NCBI RefSeq assembly: GCF_036588685.1
Contig: NC_086382.1
Location: 70,343,999 to 70,407,998, forward strand
Direction: 5' to 3'
Length of the DNA stretch: 64,000 nt
From: Mytilus trossulus
Lineage: Eukaryota; Mollusca; Bivalvia; Mytilida; Mytilidae
Part shown: piece by piece, positions 1-11,518 of the stretch
Position numbering within the stretch: position 1 is the first letter of the stretch
Layout of the letters: the number at the start of each line of letters is the position of its first letter
Translations under genes and position numbers: made by a program
Notes under the pieces: model-generated
The model's input: the letters and a program-made list of their open reading frames with translations, nothing else
What the model was told of the DNA's origin: nothing
Databases searched by the model: none

Positions 1-924
1 CTCGAGTGTCATTTCCTATCATATTTAGTCAGATCCGTACATCTATTATGCTTAGTATATATAATCGTTAGATGAGTTAGAAACATATATTATAGAAGCT
101 TCATTTTTCCCTTTCAAGAATCTGTCGATAAAGAATAGCTCAAGTTCAGCTTTCTTTGCAGACTAAAATAACTTCTTGTTCCAAATCTTCTAATTTCTTG
201 AATCTGGTTTTCAACTTTTAAATATCCGAATGAATATGCTCAAACATCAAGACTAAGACTACTGTCTTTTGAACAAACTCAAAATATCCTTGGAAAGTAT
301 AAGTAGAGACTTTTGTTATTATCTTTTTTTTTAATTCATTGGCCTTTGTCTGATCAAAGATCTACTATCATAACATATTTTTACAAACATTTTAAAAATT
401 CTCTTCAAATATCCCTTATGGTCCTTAACTGATTTATAGAATATTATGTTCACTCCTCTTTGGAGATGTTGTTTATTTAGAAAGACACTAAGTGAATATG
501 CTATACACATGTTAGTGATATATTTAAAAGCAGAAATGGGCATATACAAAAGACGAGGAAACGTTGGCAATTTATATCTTGTTTTTAAATCAGTGTTTTT
601 CAGCAGATTTTTAGTGTCCAAACAATAGTGAATAGTGAATCAAGAAAAACACACTCAGGCTCTTTTAATTTGTGGAATAATGGGACCATCAATCTAATAT
701 ATAGGTCCAGGAAAGTAAAACCACATGTGTAAATAAAGTAAGCTTTAAAATGCCATTAGCAGTTTGCAATATGAACGAAAGGACTTCAACAGAAATAACT
801 TCCCTATCAATCAACATAAATAAATGAGACATGCATATAAGATATAAAATATATGTGTACAGTATGAAAATGAGAGACGAAAGATACCAAAGGTGAATTC
901 AAGCTCACAAGTTTATCAAGTTTA
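1..924. other. No recognised gene or repeat
   Basis: AT-rich sequence. Short ORFs on both strands (for example 331-621 minus and 446-628 plus) overlap each other, show no domain and have no flanking splice signals. I see nothing that can be named. Confidence 0.5.
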
Positions 925-1010
925 ACGAATGCTTAAAAACATTGAAAAATATGAAAAATGGTAAATCTCCAGGAATGGATGGATTTACAACAGAATTTTA
1001 TATCTATAAA
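925..1010 (+). mobile_element. LINE (non-LTR) reverse transcriptase fragment
   Basis: Translation from about 925 reads LKNMKNGKSPGMDGFTTEFY. This matches the well-known non-LTR retrotransposon RT block (K-N-G-K-S-P-G-x-D-G-x-x-x-E-F-Y) just upstream of the polymerase palm motifs. Only about 28 codons remain and no RT motif follows, so it is a dead fragment. The family assignment (LINE) rests on this motif alone. Confidence 0.6.
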
Positions 1011-2017
1011 CTATCTATGTTTATTGCTATTGTTATATATATATTGACATACTAGTTTTTGTTTGATTGTATTTGAATTATCTCCCCTTGACTTAGGTTG
1101 ACATTTATTATGTGACTCTGTCCAACATGTTGTCCAACATGTTATCTGTTAATGATCTCTGGTGGCCTCTCCTGGTACCTCTCATGTTCAACATCATTGT
1201 ATAGGGAGTGATGCATGTGGCTAGAAAAGAAGGTTGATGACATCATTAACCTTATCAGCATATTCCGGTATTTTAATCCAGAGTGATAAAAGATGTGTAT
1301 CATCTAGTAGAAAATTTAGACCAATTAGCATAACTAACTTTTTAATTTTAGACTGTTATTGAAAAAAATAATATCAATATATGTATTATGAAATAACTAT
1401 ATAATTATATATCACAATATATATTTGGTGTATTTTCAGATGAAATAAAAATAAATTACAAAAAATAAAGTTTATCAAGGCCTGAATATAAACATTTTTG
1501 AATCAATTGCAATAAATGAAATATTATCGATGATCTGCCATAACTGAATGTCAAAAAACAAAAAATGACATAAGACAACTACGGACGAGTTTTTATAATT
1601 CAAACAGACAAACGAAGACATGGCAGGGTTACACCAGTCATTTAACGGTTAATGAACTTAAAATCAAAGGACTAAAAGTCAAATCGAGAGTCACTAATTT
1701 GTTAGAAATTAACGTCAAAAACAAAAAAAAACACAAATAATTTCATTGACAATTTTTGAATATGAAAGATCTTGTCTTGAAATATTTACTTTTTATTACA
1801 AATTATTATTTTACAGTCTACTATATTTTTGTTTTAGCTTTGATGAATGAAAAATTATTATATTTTAATGAGGCAAAGGATATATTTCTTTGCACAATGG
1901 AGCCATTTAAGTACCAAACAACATTGACTTTGTTTTCTTAGAAAAAAATTGATAAAAAAAAGTCATTATTAATATTTATCAAATATATTTTATGGTAAAT
2001 TCATTCGACTTGCTTAC
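1011..2017. other. No recognised gene
   Basis: AT-rich, with a locally repeated CCAACATGTT word near 1121-1142. The short plus-strand ORF at 1756-1941 has no features. If cathepsin copy C was once complete, its exons 7-9 should lie here, but I find no trace of them. Confidence 0.4.
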
Positions 2018-2122
2018 CTTTCCCAGGTACAAGTAGCCATATATTTGTATCTATACTTCTATTTTCTTTTCTTTGACGTATGCAAAAGAATCACCTACAA
2101 AACCTCAATTGGAGCCTTTATT
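2018..2122 (-). pseudogene. Cathepsin L-like copy C, decayed exon 6
   Basis: On the minus strand this is homologous to exon 6 of the two complete cathepsin L-like genes (15455-15555 and 33909-34009). The shared core is A-F/Y-x-Y-V-K-E and the end is GGGAAAG followed by a good donor (GTAAGC at 2017 downwards). It is clearly broken. The acceptor AG is gone. The Cys of the conserved GCNGG motif is replaced (TCC for TGC), and the next Gly codon is a stop (TGA). A further TAG lies downstream. The promoter-like remnant at 7715-7985 probably belongs to the same dead gene, and much of the space between is later transposon sequence. No other exon of copy C was found. Confidence 0.75.
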
Positions 2123-2207
2123 ATGTAGGAATAAAAAACTTGGTGTCGTTGAATTGATTTTTTTAAAAACCAATGAATTGGTTTTTTTCAATTAACTATT
2201 ATAAGTA

Positions 2208-2412
2208 GATAGATATAGGAAGATGTGATATGAGTGCAAACACTCTCCATCCAAGTAACAATTTATAAAAGTAAAGCATTATAGGTCAAGGTATGGCCAC
2301 CAACACAGAGCCTTCGCTTACACCAAACGGCAAGTTATAAAGGGCCCTAAAATTTCCAGTGTACAAACATTCACACAGGAGAAGCAACGGTCTAATCTAT
2401 ATAAAAACGAAA
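2208..2412 (+). repeat. Dispersed repeat R1, copy 1
   Basis: Begins with ATATAGGAAGATGTG and runs through ACTCTCCATCCAAGTAACAA to CAACGGTCTAAT. The same order of blocks recurs at 16515-16810 and 54413-54615, and in reverse at 42210-42540 and elsewhere. It carries no ORF. It is probably a short non-autonomous element. Confidence 0.8.
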
Positions 2413-2670
2413 CTAGAGGATCTAAAGAGCCTGTGTCGCTCACCTTGGTATATGTGAATTAAACAAAGGAAGCAGACATTTCGTGACAAAATTGTGTTTA
2501 GGTGATTGTGATGTGTTTGTACATCTTACTTTACTGAACATTCTTGCTGCTTACAATTATCTCTATCAATAATGAACTTGTCCGTGTAGTTTCAGTGGAA
2601 AATGTTAGTAAAAATTTACAAATTTTATGAAAATTGTAAAAAAATGATTATAAAGGACAATATCTTCTTA
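2413..2670 (+). repeat. Left part of dispersed repeat R5 (interrupted)
   Basis: Starts CTAGAGGATCTAAAGAGCCT and matches the reverse complement of the uninterrupted copy at 32786-33580. It stops at 2670 and resumes at 6204, because a TIR transposon has inserted between. The last three bases (TTA, 2668-2670) are one half of the target duplication. Confidence 0.85.
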
Positions 2671-3685
2671 TAGTCCATCAGCTGGTAGGGCGAAAATTCA
2701 GTTCTGTGTTACACCCCAGGGTACCGCAATTTTTTGGTATAAATTGAAAGAGTAATATCTGAAGAATATTTTAAGAGGTGTTAGACTTTTGAAAAAGTGT
2801 CCAAAAGGGGTTAAAAGTGGACTTATTTCAGGGTATATCAAAAATTTTGTTTTGCACATTATTACAGAAAAATGTAAAAAAAATAACCAGGTATTCAGTA
2901 CTATACTTTTTATCAAATGGAACACATCATATCTTATTAAAACGCAGGCTAATTTTTAATATTTTTTTAAATCGTAGAGGACCAAGAAAAAAGGGGGAGG
3001 GTCAATTTCCAAAAGTCATGATTTTGAATGAAAAGAAGCATACGTACTAATTTTCTTGATAAAATGGTATATTTTTTTCACATTGAAACATACAGCATAA
3101 AGTATATAAAGGCTGTTGAATAAAAATTTAAAGTTAAGAAACAATAACATAGAATCAACGACAAACACAAACATAAGCAACCAGAAATGCACGATTCTGT
3201 CACAAATTTATCCATCGCATTCATGAAATAACTCACATATTAAAACACACAAAACTGTCAGGGTTTCTAAATTTCTATTTTGTTTTAATTTAACAACCGC
3301 ATCACCACATTTTTAAGGTCACACAGAAGGTCAATCCATAGAATCATTTAAGTTTGGTCACCTGCCTCAACCGAATTATCATTATCATCTTTTCCATCAT
3401 CGTTAGCAATATCAACGATTTGATAATGCTTATATCTATAAGCTTTCGAGCATTAACATACGGCTTTCTGTTCAGGATAAACCTTGTTGAACACATGAAC
3501 ATTTTTTTTTGGCACAACCAGCTTCACATGAACAGCACATCAGAATTACAAAAGCATCTAACGCTGGTGGTTGGTCTAGAAAATTGATACTGATCAAAGC
3601 GCTCTAAACAATCCAACCATTGTTTGGCAACAGACAAGTGTTGTGTTTCAGAGCAGATTTAGTCTTCGTCTGAAAGTTGGCTTGT

Positions 3686-4015
3686 TTAATGTGCTTTAGC
3701 ATTGCATCTTTTGCATTTCAAAACGTTTTGATCTTTATTTGTCGATATTTTTAATTTCGTAGCCATATATAGAACACAAAAACCTCTCGAGTGTTTTGAA
3801 AACTCTTCGCCAACCTCTTCCAAGGTTTCATCAAGATGGAATAGACCTTCTGAAAACTCAACATAACGTGTTAAAAAGCCGAATGCTTTGCTTTTTTCTT
3901 TACCAGACAAAACACTTACTGAATCACTACCTGTATTGGCGCGAAATCCGGGCAGTTTTCTACAAACATTCTCACCAAATTTGCACACATTGATTGCACA
4001 TTTAATAATCTGCAT
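3686..4015 (-). pseudogene. Decayed ORF inside the TIR transposon
   Basis: A 109-codon open stretch on the minus strand, ending in a Cys-x-x-Cys segment (KCKRCNAKAH). It lies in the same orientation as the broken coding region at 4690-5180 and may be the 3' part of the same former gene. I do not recognise the product. It may simply be a chance open frame in an old element. Confidence 0.3.
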
Positions 4016-4689
4016 TTGGGGGATGCATCTGTCAGACTTACAATCATGTTAGAATTGATATGCAACTGTGAAAATAGTAAGCCAATAACCCCACAACAGT
4101 GTCATAAGGTTTTTAAGCAATGGAGTAGTAACCTTTGTCATTTGCATGTTTTTGCATTTTATTAAGAAACATTTTTTTTATCGGCTTCTTCCTGTTTGAT
4201 TATAAGCTCAAACCATTCTACGCTATTTCATTTTCAACATATATTTTGTTGCACATACTTCCATGTGATACAAATAAATCAATACATTCAAGTGTAAATC
4301 TATAGGATTCTTTACTCTTTTAAAACAAAAGAATTCAACAAAAGCAACTTTGTTTCCCCCAACTAACAAAATTTTCTTCCATTCCCAAGAACACGATTGT
4401 GACTGATGGTTTAGAACTTATCGTAATGATTTGCCCTTCCAAGGACCTGCCGTTCTAATTTCGTTATGAAAATTGTGCGATACTATTCAGTGACAAAATC
4501 AATGAGGGACCCTTTTTGAAACTAAAAGGATGGTTTTTAAAATTACAATTGCCAAATCTAAAAAAGTGCTTGGTATCCTAGTAATTGTTTGAAAAACTGC
4601 CATGTCATCAAATATCCACATGCTTTCCTAAGGAATGAGCCTTTTATAAAAGACCACTCAGGACAGGTTTAATTTTTCATTACAAGTGT

Positions 4690-5180
4690 ACAATCAAAGT
4701 TTGCAAGAGACATTTGAAGAGGACCTAAATCAAACTGGAGAACCTATCACATAACCAACTATCTTGTCTGGGCTATGACAAGCAGGCGACATTTTTTCAT
4801 CTGCTCTCAATGTTTTGTTGTTCTTATCAGCCATTAATTGCTTGCCTTTTATTTCCTTTTTTAAAAATGTAAGCAATGATTTTCGTTTGAGTGTTTTGAA
4901 GATATCGGTTGACTTTTGAATAAGCCGCTCCGTAATGAAAATTTCTGAAGCAAATTTTCCCTTTTCTGAAGCAAATTTTCCCTTTTCATACGCGTTAAGA
5001 AGGTCGCACATAAATTCCGAAGAAGCAACAAAACCCGAAAACAAGCCATTTTACTGCTCAGATGTTATAATGAAATTCTCTAGCTCTGCAGTGTCTGAAA
5101 CAATTTCAAAACATCAGATTCGTCTCGCTTCATTCGAGTTTTTCTGTTCCATTGTTAACCATTCCAACCAAGTCTCGACA
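4690..5180 (-). pseudogene. Broken coding region inside the TIR transposon
   Basis: Minus-strand reading gives a protein-like series broken by stops near 5125 and 5050: a WLEWLTMEQKNSNEARR block, then NGLFSGFVASSEF, then a 104-codon open part (4730-5044), a stop, and DLGPLQMSLANFDCTL. The last block resembles a short motif (L-G-P-x-x-x-S-L-A-x-x-D-G-x-L) that I have met in uncharacterised repeat-linked proteins of molluscs and cnidarians; that is recall, not a search. A perfect tandem duplication of about 23 bases (TTCTGAAGCAAATTTTCCCT plus TTT, near 4943-4988) has inserted a repeated GKFASE. The region is not functional. Confidence 0.5.
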
Positions 5181-6203
5181 TTTTAATTATATTGAAGCTC
5201 TTTCATGTGCATTTAGCAACCAACGATTATCAGAATCTTTATTTAAACTGAAACCAACAAAGCCATCTTTTTTTGTATCTCTAAGAAACCTTAGAGAGTA
5301 AAAAGTATTGCCAAACCCCACAACTGACTTTTTGACGTTCGTTCAAAGTGTTGTTTGTCGATTGAATGACTTAACAATCTTGAGTCAATCACTTCATAGC
5401 TACAACACAAAATGTTATCAACCACACCTTTATTGAGTTCGATAGAGTGCACCTTTTCTGAACGCAAACAAAATCACCTTAATTTGTATTTTGTTCATAA
5501 ATATTTCGTTACACATTCACTTTATAAAATAATTTGTCTCACAAAAACATCATAAATCGACAATTAAATGTTTTTGTCAGTTGCAAATTGATAATGCGTA
5601 TGTGTGAATACATTGTACATGTTGTATATTGAATCAAAGACGGTAATTTGATGATTTCCGGTATTTCACGAGTATTTGCACGTACATATATGTTATCAAA
5701 TAATTCATATTTTAGACAATATATAAATACTGCAAATGATTTAAACATTGCATAATGATTAATTCTCAAGTTTAATTAGCTAAAACGGGTAATTGTATAA
5801 CGCATTTCTCTATGAAAGGTGAAAATATGCCTTAATTTGAACCCAAAAAATCGGATTGTTTGTAATGTAAAAAACATTTCATTTTAAACAAAAAATCTTC
5901 CGAGTTACATTTAATATGATAAGTTTTGTATCTCTTTTAATTGTTAAAACATATACTTTATTTTTTTTTAATCGCTTTATATTAAAAATCTTAATTACAA
6001 ATTACTTAGTCGTGATTGCTAAATGAGGGGACCATTGAAAGGGACGTTTTTAATCCTCTTTTGGACACTTTTTTTTTAGTCTAACACCTTGTATTTTATC
6101 AATAAGATAATGAAGTTGAATTCTATCAAAAAAAATCGCGGTACCCTGGGGTGTAACACACACTCCTTAACTAGCGCGCTTTTGAGAACTAGCTGATGGA
6201 CTA

Positions 6204-6992
6204 TTAGGGGGTCAATTGACCATTATGGTCATTTTAACTTATTTTTGAGTCTTAAATTGCTGTACATTATTGCTGTTTACAGTTTATCTCTATCTATAAT
6301 AATATTCAAGATAATAACCAAAAACAGCAAAATTTTCTTAAAATTACCAATTTTAGGGGCAGCAACCTAACAACGAGTTGTCCGATTCATCTAAAAATTC
6401 CAGGGCAGTTAGATCTTGACCAGATTTGCTCTAAATGCTTTGTTTTTTTTAGTAATAACCAAAAACTGCATTTAACCTCCATGTTCTATTTTTAGCCGAG
6501 GCGGCCATCTTGGTTGGTTGGCCAGGTAAAAAAAAACACATTTTTTTAAATTAGGTACATCAATGATAATTGTGGCCAAATTTGGATTAATTTGGCCCGG
6601 TAGTTTCAGAGGAGAAGATTTTTGTAAAAGATCATGGAGATTTACGAAAAAAGGTTAAAAATTGACTATAAAGGGCAATAACTCCTAAAGGGGTCAACTG
6701 ATTTGAGTTATAAGCAAAACTGCATTTTACCCCTATGTTCTAATTTTAGCCATGACTGCCATCTTGGTTGGTTGGCCGGGTAACAAAACACAAATTTTAA
6801 ACAAGATACATCAATGATGATTATGGCCAAGTTTGGTTTAATTTGGCCCAGTAGTTTCAGAGGAGAAGATTTTTGTAAAAGTTAACGACGACGGACGCAG
6901 GACGACGACGACGACGACGATGGACGACGGACGCCGGACGCCGGACGCCAAGTGATGAGAAAACCTCACTTGGCCTTTTGGACAGGTGAGCT
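6204..6992 (+). repeat. Right part of dispersed repeat R5
   Basis: Continues R5 after the transposon and ends with CACTTGGCC...CAGGTGAGCT at 6992. It is about 75-85% similar by eye to the reverse complement of 32786-33300. Within it the block about GGCCATCTTGGTTGGTTGGCC with the following AGGAGAAGATTTTTGTAAAAG occurs twice (6490-6630 and 6745-6880). No ORF. Confidence 0.85.
6887..6955. repeat. GAC/GGACGCC microsatellite in R5
   Basis: A run of GAC trinucleotides followed by repeated GGACGCCG units. The same position in the copy at 32786-33580 holds the complementary GTC run (about 32827-32868), so this simple repeat is an integral part of the element. Confidence 0.85.
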
Positions 6993-7410
6993 AAAAAAAG
7001 AAACACGTATGAACCACATAAACAGACGACAACCACTGAACATCAGATTCCTGACTTAGGACAGGTGCAAACAATTGCAGCGGGATTAAACGTTTTAATT
7101 GTAACAAACCTTCTGTCTTTTCTGAAACAATAGTATCACAACAGAAAGACACTGTAACATATTAATTGGAATAATTCTTTATCAATGTTGCGAAATAGGA
7201 CAATTCTTATATCTATACCTATTTCAAACTGTCTCAAACGGACAAATATTTTGGTAAATTTACTGTTCTTCAAATGTTTCATGATTCAAAACACACAGTT
7301 TGTTTTCCCTCGGCATATATTTCCCTTATCCGTAAATGGCATTTTCGGATTGTATGAAATCAATGCTTATCAACTCAGTATTTGATTTGACCGTTATACT
7401 GTTCTGAATG

Positions 7411-7458
7411 GAGCGTCATTAATGAGTCTTTTATAGAGAAACGCGCTTCTGGGGTACC
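7411..7458 (+). ncRNA. Decayed hammerhead ribozyme repeat
   Basis: Lines up with the better copy at 63413-63461 (minus): GAGCGTCA, then the CTGATGA core, stem II, GAAA, GCGC and the cleavage triplet. Here the core reads TTAATGA, and the triplet is TTC instead of GTC, so self-cleavage is not expected. Only the ribozyme end of the repeat unit is recognised. Confidence 0.6.
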
Positions 7459-7714
7459 AAATTAACGGCTGCTCTTTTTTTTGTATTATGAAGTTTTCAA
7501 TAAACAAACAAAAGATTTGCGTTTGTTAGTGTATGTTGTAAAGCCTTCTTTCAAGATTTTTTCTTCTTTCAAGTGAAATGCTTGAAAGGAACATTGTTAG
7601 CAAAGTAAAAATTTATATTCTGTATTGTTTTTTTTGTATTTTTGTATATTTTTGTAAAAAATGAAGATTAGATTTCAAATTATATTTCGGTATTCAAAGT
7701 TAACATTGTCTTAA

Positions 7715-7985
7715 TGAAATCTAATCACCGTTTTGTTTGATTATCAAAATAAGCAATAATCGTGATGATAACTGACATCTATTGTTATTTATAGTAGAGA
7801 AACAAACCCAGGAAGTTATAAAAACGTACATATTATTCACAAAACTTCCTCGATCATTTACATCATATCAGATTGACGACATGCACCTTGATCTAAAACT
7901 CATATTAAGTAAAAGGGAAAAAAAATTATCAGTAAGGAAGTATCTTACAGAACGATTTGGTTCATCCGTACCAAATTAAATGTCA
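7715..7985 (-). promoter_or_regulatory. Promoter remnant of cathepsin pseudogene C
   Basis: Homologous to the 5' flank of copies A (23550-23830) and B (38560-38830). It keeps a TATAAATAA box (7785-7793, minus), the inverted repeat GGAAGTT (7811-7817) / AACTTCC (7843-7849), and the AAGGAAGTATCTTA block. The ATG and splice donor that follow in copy A are not recognisable here (CACCGTTTTG at about 7727). The plus-strand ORF at 7782-7979 is a shadow of this block. Confidence 0.7.
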
Positions 7986-8802
7986 AGGCAATAAATATAT
8001 TTGAGTTAAAAGTGGGATTTACAACGGGGTCTCAAGCTTCATATCAAGTTTAAAGATATACATGGTATCCTTGAATGATTTAAATTTTATTATTCAATTT
8101 CTATATAGAAAGCTGAATATTTTTTTTTTAAAGCAAATTTTGAAAATAGGTTTTTACATTTTTCAAAAGAATTCTGATTATTTCGTAGTTCAAGCAAACT
8201 GAATAATTCATTATTTCGGTCGAGGATTGAGACAGCCTTTTATACGTACCTTTTCATATATACAAGTAAGGGCAATACATAGCCGATACAAAAATTGAGA
8301 TTTGCCGAAGAATGTAAACCAAGTCCTAAATAAATAGATATATATGTAAATTCAGGGATAAAGAAACCAATAAAATGGAAAAGTCCACGACTAGCATTAA
8401 TATATTTATATTAAAGGGATAAATCTCTTTCCAACTAATTGCACCTAAATTCTGTAATTGATTATTAAGGTTTAACGTATAGGTATTTTGTCAGACGTCT
8501 ACCAGATTCCGATGAATAATACATAATTCCTGCTAATTCAGATACACTTTACGCGAGTTATCCGGAGGAATTAAGCGGGCGGGAGTCGACAGGTGAAAGA
8601 TGGACGGTAGGCGGCTTCCTTTAGGTGTTGTGCAATAACATTTTTTTGTCGTATTTTAAAAGTTCTAAACTTTGATAACGTGGAACGTTTAGCTAATTCT
8701 TTTCACATTTTCATATATTATTACTAAATTAATGATATATTGGAGATACAGTTTGATATTGGCTATTTTCATTTTTACAGTCCACAACATATGTTACTGG
8801 GT
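7986..8802. other. No recognised gene
   Basis: AT-rich sequence. The first part may continue the duplicated 5' flank of the cathepsin genes, but similarity fades after about 8200. Nothing else can be named. Confidence 0.4.
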
Positions 8803-9270
8803 GCTAGAGGGGTGCTGCTCACAAGGAAGCTATTAAATCCAGAGTTCCAAATGGTGAAGTTGAAATCATCCCTTCGTAAATTTTACGGACGCCATCACGA
8901 GTTAGTTGACCGTAATGGAATAACCGTTTCACAAATGATATTGGATATATTCCTCACCTCGTAACTACAATCCCCTCACCTTTCATGAATGTGACCTACC
9001 GAATTAGACTATTTACCGGATGTGTTATCTCATAAGCTACACGACGGGTGCCACATGTGGAGCAGGATCTGCTTACCCTTCCGGAGCACCTGAGATCACC
9101 CCTAGGTTTTGGTGGGGTTCGTGTTGTTTATTCTTTAGTTTTCTATGTCGTGTCATGTGTACTATTGTTGTCTGTTTGTCTTTTTTCATTTTTAGCCTTG
9201 GCGTTGTCAGTTTATTTTAGATTTATGAGTTTGACAGTCCCTTTTGGTATCTTTCGTCCCTCTTTTACTG
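8803..9270 (+). mobile_element. Penelope-like element PLE1, 3' end
   Basis: The reading frame gives GVLLTRKLLNPEFQMVKLKS and ends ITVSQMILDIFLTS stop at 8964. This is nearly identical to the C-terminus of the RT at 39531-41345. It is followed by the family's 3' tail (AGGATCTGCTTACCC, GATCACCCCTAGG, then GGTATCTTTCGTCCCTCT near 9250-9268). Only the last 52 or so codons plus the tail are present, so this is a 5'-truncated insertion. Confidence 0.85.
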
Positions 9271-9277
9271 GATATGA

Positions 9278-9325
9278 ATAAAGGCAACAGTAGTATACCG
9301 CTGTTCGAAATTCATAAATCGTCGT
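9278..9325 (+). repeat. Dispersed repeat R3 fragment
   Basis: Contains AAAGGCAACAGTAGTATACC GCTGTTC, a word shared with 29650-29830, 61495-61560 and, in reverse, 57000-57165. No coding content. Confidence 0.7.
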
Positions 9326-9704
9326 GAATCATATGAAATATAGGCACATGTCCAAACTATCATAAAAAAGGATGACGCAGTACTCTTTGGTAATAAGTAT
9401 TTATTTATATCTGAATTTACTCCCAAAAATTAATCAGGAACTGAAAACTTACCAAAAGAATACTGAATTTGATCAAAAAATGTCACCTTTAATCCTTTTA
9501 TCAGTCCATGACAAAGAATTGGGAATATTGTGAGAACTTATCAGATTCTTGAAATATAATTTCTCCGATATATGAGTCTGTACACTTGTAATGTTACGCA
9601 AATGGTTTGAGGATAAAATATATAAGATAATACGAAAAGATTAAACATGATCAATCACATATCATAAGTCAAACAATGACAGAAAGATAGACATGTTTTA
9701 AACT

Positions 9705-9832
9705 AGTAATTGTTGGGCCCTTAATAGCTTCATTGTTGATGTGAGCCAACTGTCCGTACTTTGACTTATAATGTTTACTCTTTTTATGACTTGAGTGGAG
9801 AGTTATCTCATTGCACTCATACCACATCTTAT
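9705..9832 (-). repeat. Dispersed repeat R1, diverged reverse copy
   Basis: The order of blocks (GGGCCCTTAATAGC, TGTGAGCCAACTGTCCGT, GGAGAGTTATCTCATTGCAC, CATACCACATCTT) matches the reverse complement of R1 at 54413-54615 and the reverse copy at 42210-42540. Confidence 0.65.
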
Positions 9833-9854
9833 AATGCATATCCATATGGTCCAA

Positions 9855-11509
9855 ATTAAAGATCTTTCTAAACTATGTGCCGCAATAAGGTTGCACACCA
9901 AGGAAATTACGCCTTCCAAAATAGGTATCACGTGATGGTAACGAAATTGCACCAATTTTGACAGTTTTTTTTCACTTACGGTTTTTTTATGATCCAGAAA
10001 AAAAGTTTTCGTTCTGTGTCTATTATGTAGATGCATCATTGTTTACTATATACATGTAGATACATCAATTTATTTTTGAATCCATATAGAATCATAGAAA
10101 AATGGGTTTAAACCGACCTCCATACGATCCAGGATTCCGTAATGATGAGTTCCCAAATTGCATCCATGCTTACATCTACAACCTTAAAAATTGAATAACC
10201 GAGTTTTTGTTCCATTTTCCAATATTTAGAACAATTTTACACTAGTCTATGCTTGTTACATGTTTAATTTGCTCACTTTTAAAAGATAACTTTTTGAAAA
10301 CATCGCTTATCGACGTTTCCGTAAATTTCCCTTTCCATCCAACTCTGCAGATATTTACCTTGAACGGGTTTTTTTGTATATTTTAATATATTCAGATATT
10401 TTGAAGGACGTGTATAAAGTCGAATCATAAGAATACCATGTGTTTACGGTCTCAAAGAAGACTTCTAAGATTTGTAAAACAAATCAAACAGGATCAAACG
10501 GCCAAATTTATTACAGAACAATGAACGTAAATCAAATATGATATACATGAGCTGGGACAACCACTTAACTACAGGCCTCTTGAACTTGGGACAGGCTCAT
10601 CGCGAATGTTGCGAGGAGGAATATTTTTGTAAGCGTTCTGCTCTCTCATAACACAGGACAGTGGTGTAACAGAGAAACATAAGAAGAAATTGAAAACATT
10701 CATTTGAATTGGCTCATTCTTACGTTAAAATATCGGTAAGTATAAAAAACGAACAATATATTTGCTGTCGTTAAGGTGGCAAACTAATGATAAAAATCTT
10801 TGCAAACTATATGTCTCGTTATGAATTGCACACTACGGATGGTAATCTTTCTTCAATATGTGCAGTATTTATAATTGAACAAAACCATATAAAAATTTTC
10901 CACACCATGTGCCGTCATTCAGGGTGCACACTAATGAAAGAAACCTTTCCAAACTATGTGATATTTTTCGTGGGTTTTTTTTATGTTCTGTAGGAAAACA
11001 AAAAACACAAAACAATATAAAAATACTCTTTATATAATTTGTTATCAAAGGTACCTATATAAAATATTCAATAGATTGTTCATGCTGGTAGACATTCTGA
11101 TTGAAAGTAACGTATCTATAATAAACAAAATTAAAGAAAATATCAATTAGACTATAATTGATAATATTCATGGAAATACATATTCATGAGCTACCGAGCT
11201 AGGCGTATAGTGGGGAATCGCTAAACGATCATGCTTAAAAGTATTTAACATTTAAACAAAAAAGCAAATTTTTACGAGGAAATCCCGTGCTAGTCAGAAA
11301 ACTAGGAGGTATGTATTTTAGTGACGTTAAAATCAATGATCACATTAATTATTGAATTAATTAAAAGATAAACATGACTAGAATTGTTTACGTGAATAAA
11401 TTTTCAAATTGCCAATTCGGGTTAAAATAAACAATTCACATAGATCAAGATCAAGCTATGCGTCACTATATCATTAAGAGGCTGTCCAAATAAATATCAA
11501 GCAAATCCT
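9855..11509. other. Intergenic; traces of repeat R4 only
   Basis: Two related pieces, at about 9855-9930 and 10770-10980, share CTTTC(T/C)AAACTATGTG and GGTTGCACACC/GGGTGCACACT with 29560-29650. They look like an old dispersed repeat (R4). The rest is AT-rich with no convincing ORF or splice structure. Confidence 0.45.
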
Positions 11510-11518
11510 ATGATATGG

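Larger units (their letters stand above)
2671..6203. mobile_element. 3.5-kb TIR DNA transposon, TTA target duplication
   Basis: The ends are inverted: TAGTCCATCAGCT at 2671 and its exact complement ending at 6203. A longer imperfect arm of about 150 bp holds the shared blocks GTTACACCCCAGGGTACCGC, GGTGTTAGACT and GTGTCCAAAAG. TTA flanks both sides (2668-2670 and 6204-6206). The related uninterrupted repeat at 32786-33580 has a single TTA at the same point, which acts as an empty site. A 3-bp TWA duplication is typical of PIF/Harbinger elements, but the ends do not look canonical and no DDE transposase can be read, so the superfamily is open. The interior carries decayed minus-strand coding sequence (3686-4015 and about 4690-5180). 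Confidence 0.85.

Noticed and set aside
7782..7979. Plus-strand ORF with a charged sequence
   Set aside because: It covers the TATA box and inverted repeat shared with cathepsin promoters on the other strand; the frame is not kept in copies A and B.
9020..9281. Two overlapping plus-strand ORFs with Cys-rich hydrophobic sequence
   Set aside because: Both lie in the non-coding 3' tail of PLE1; the same tail at 24743-24956 and 43480-43724 gives the same shadow ORFs.
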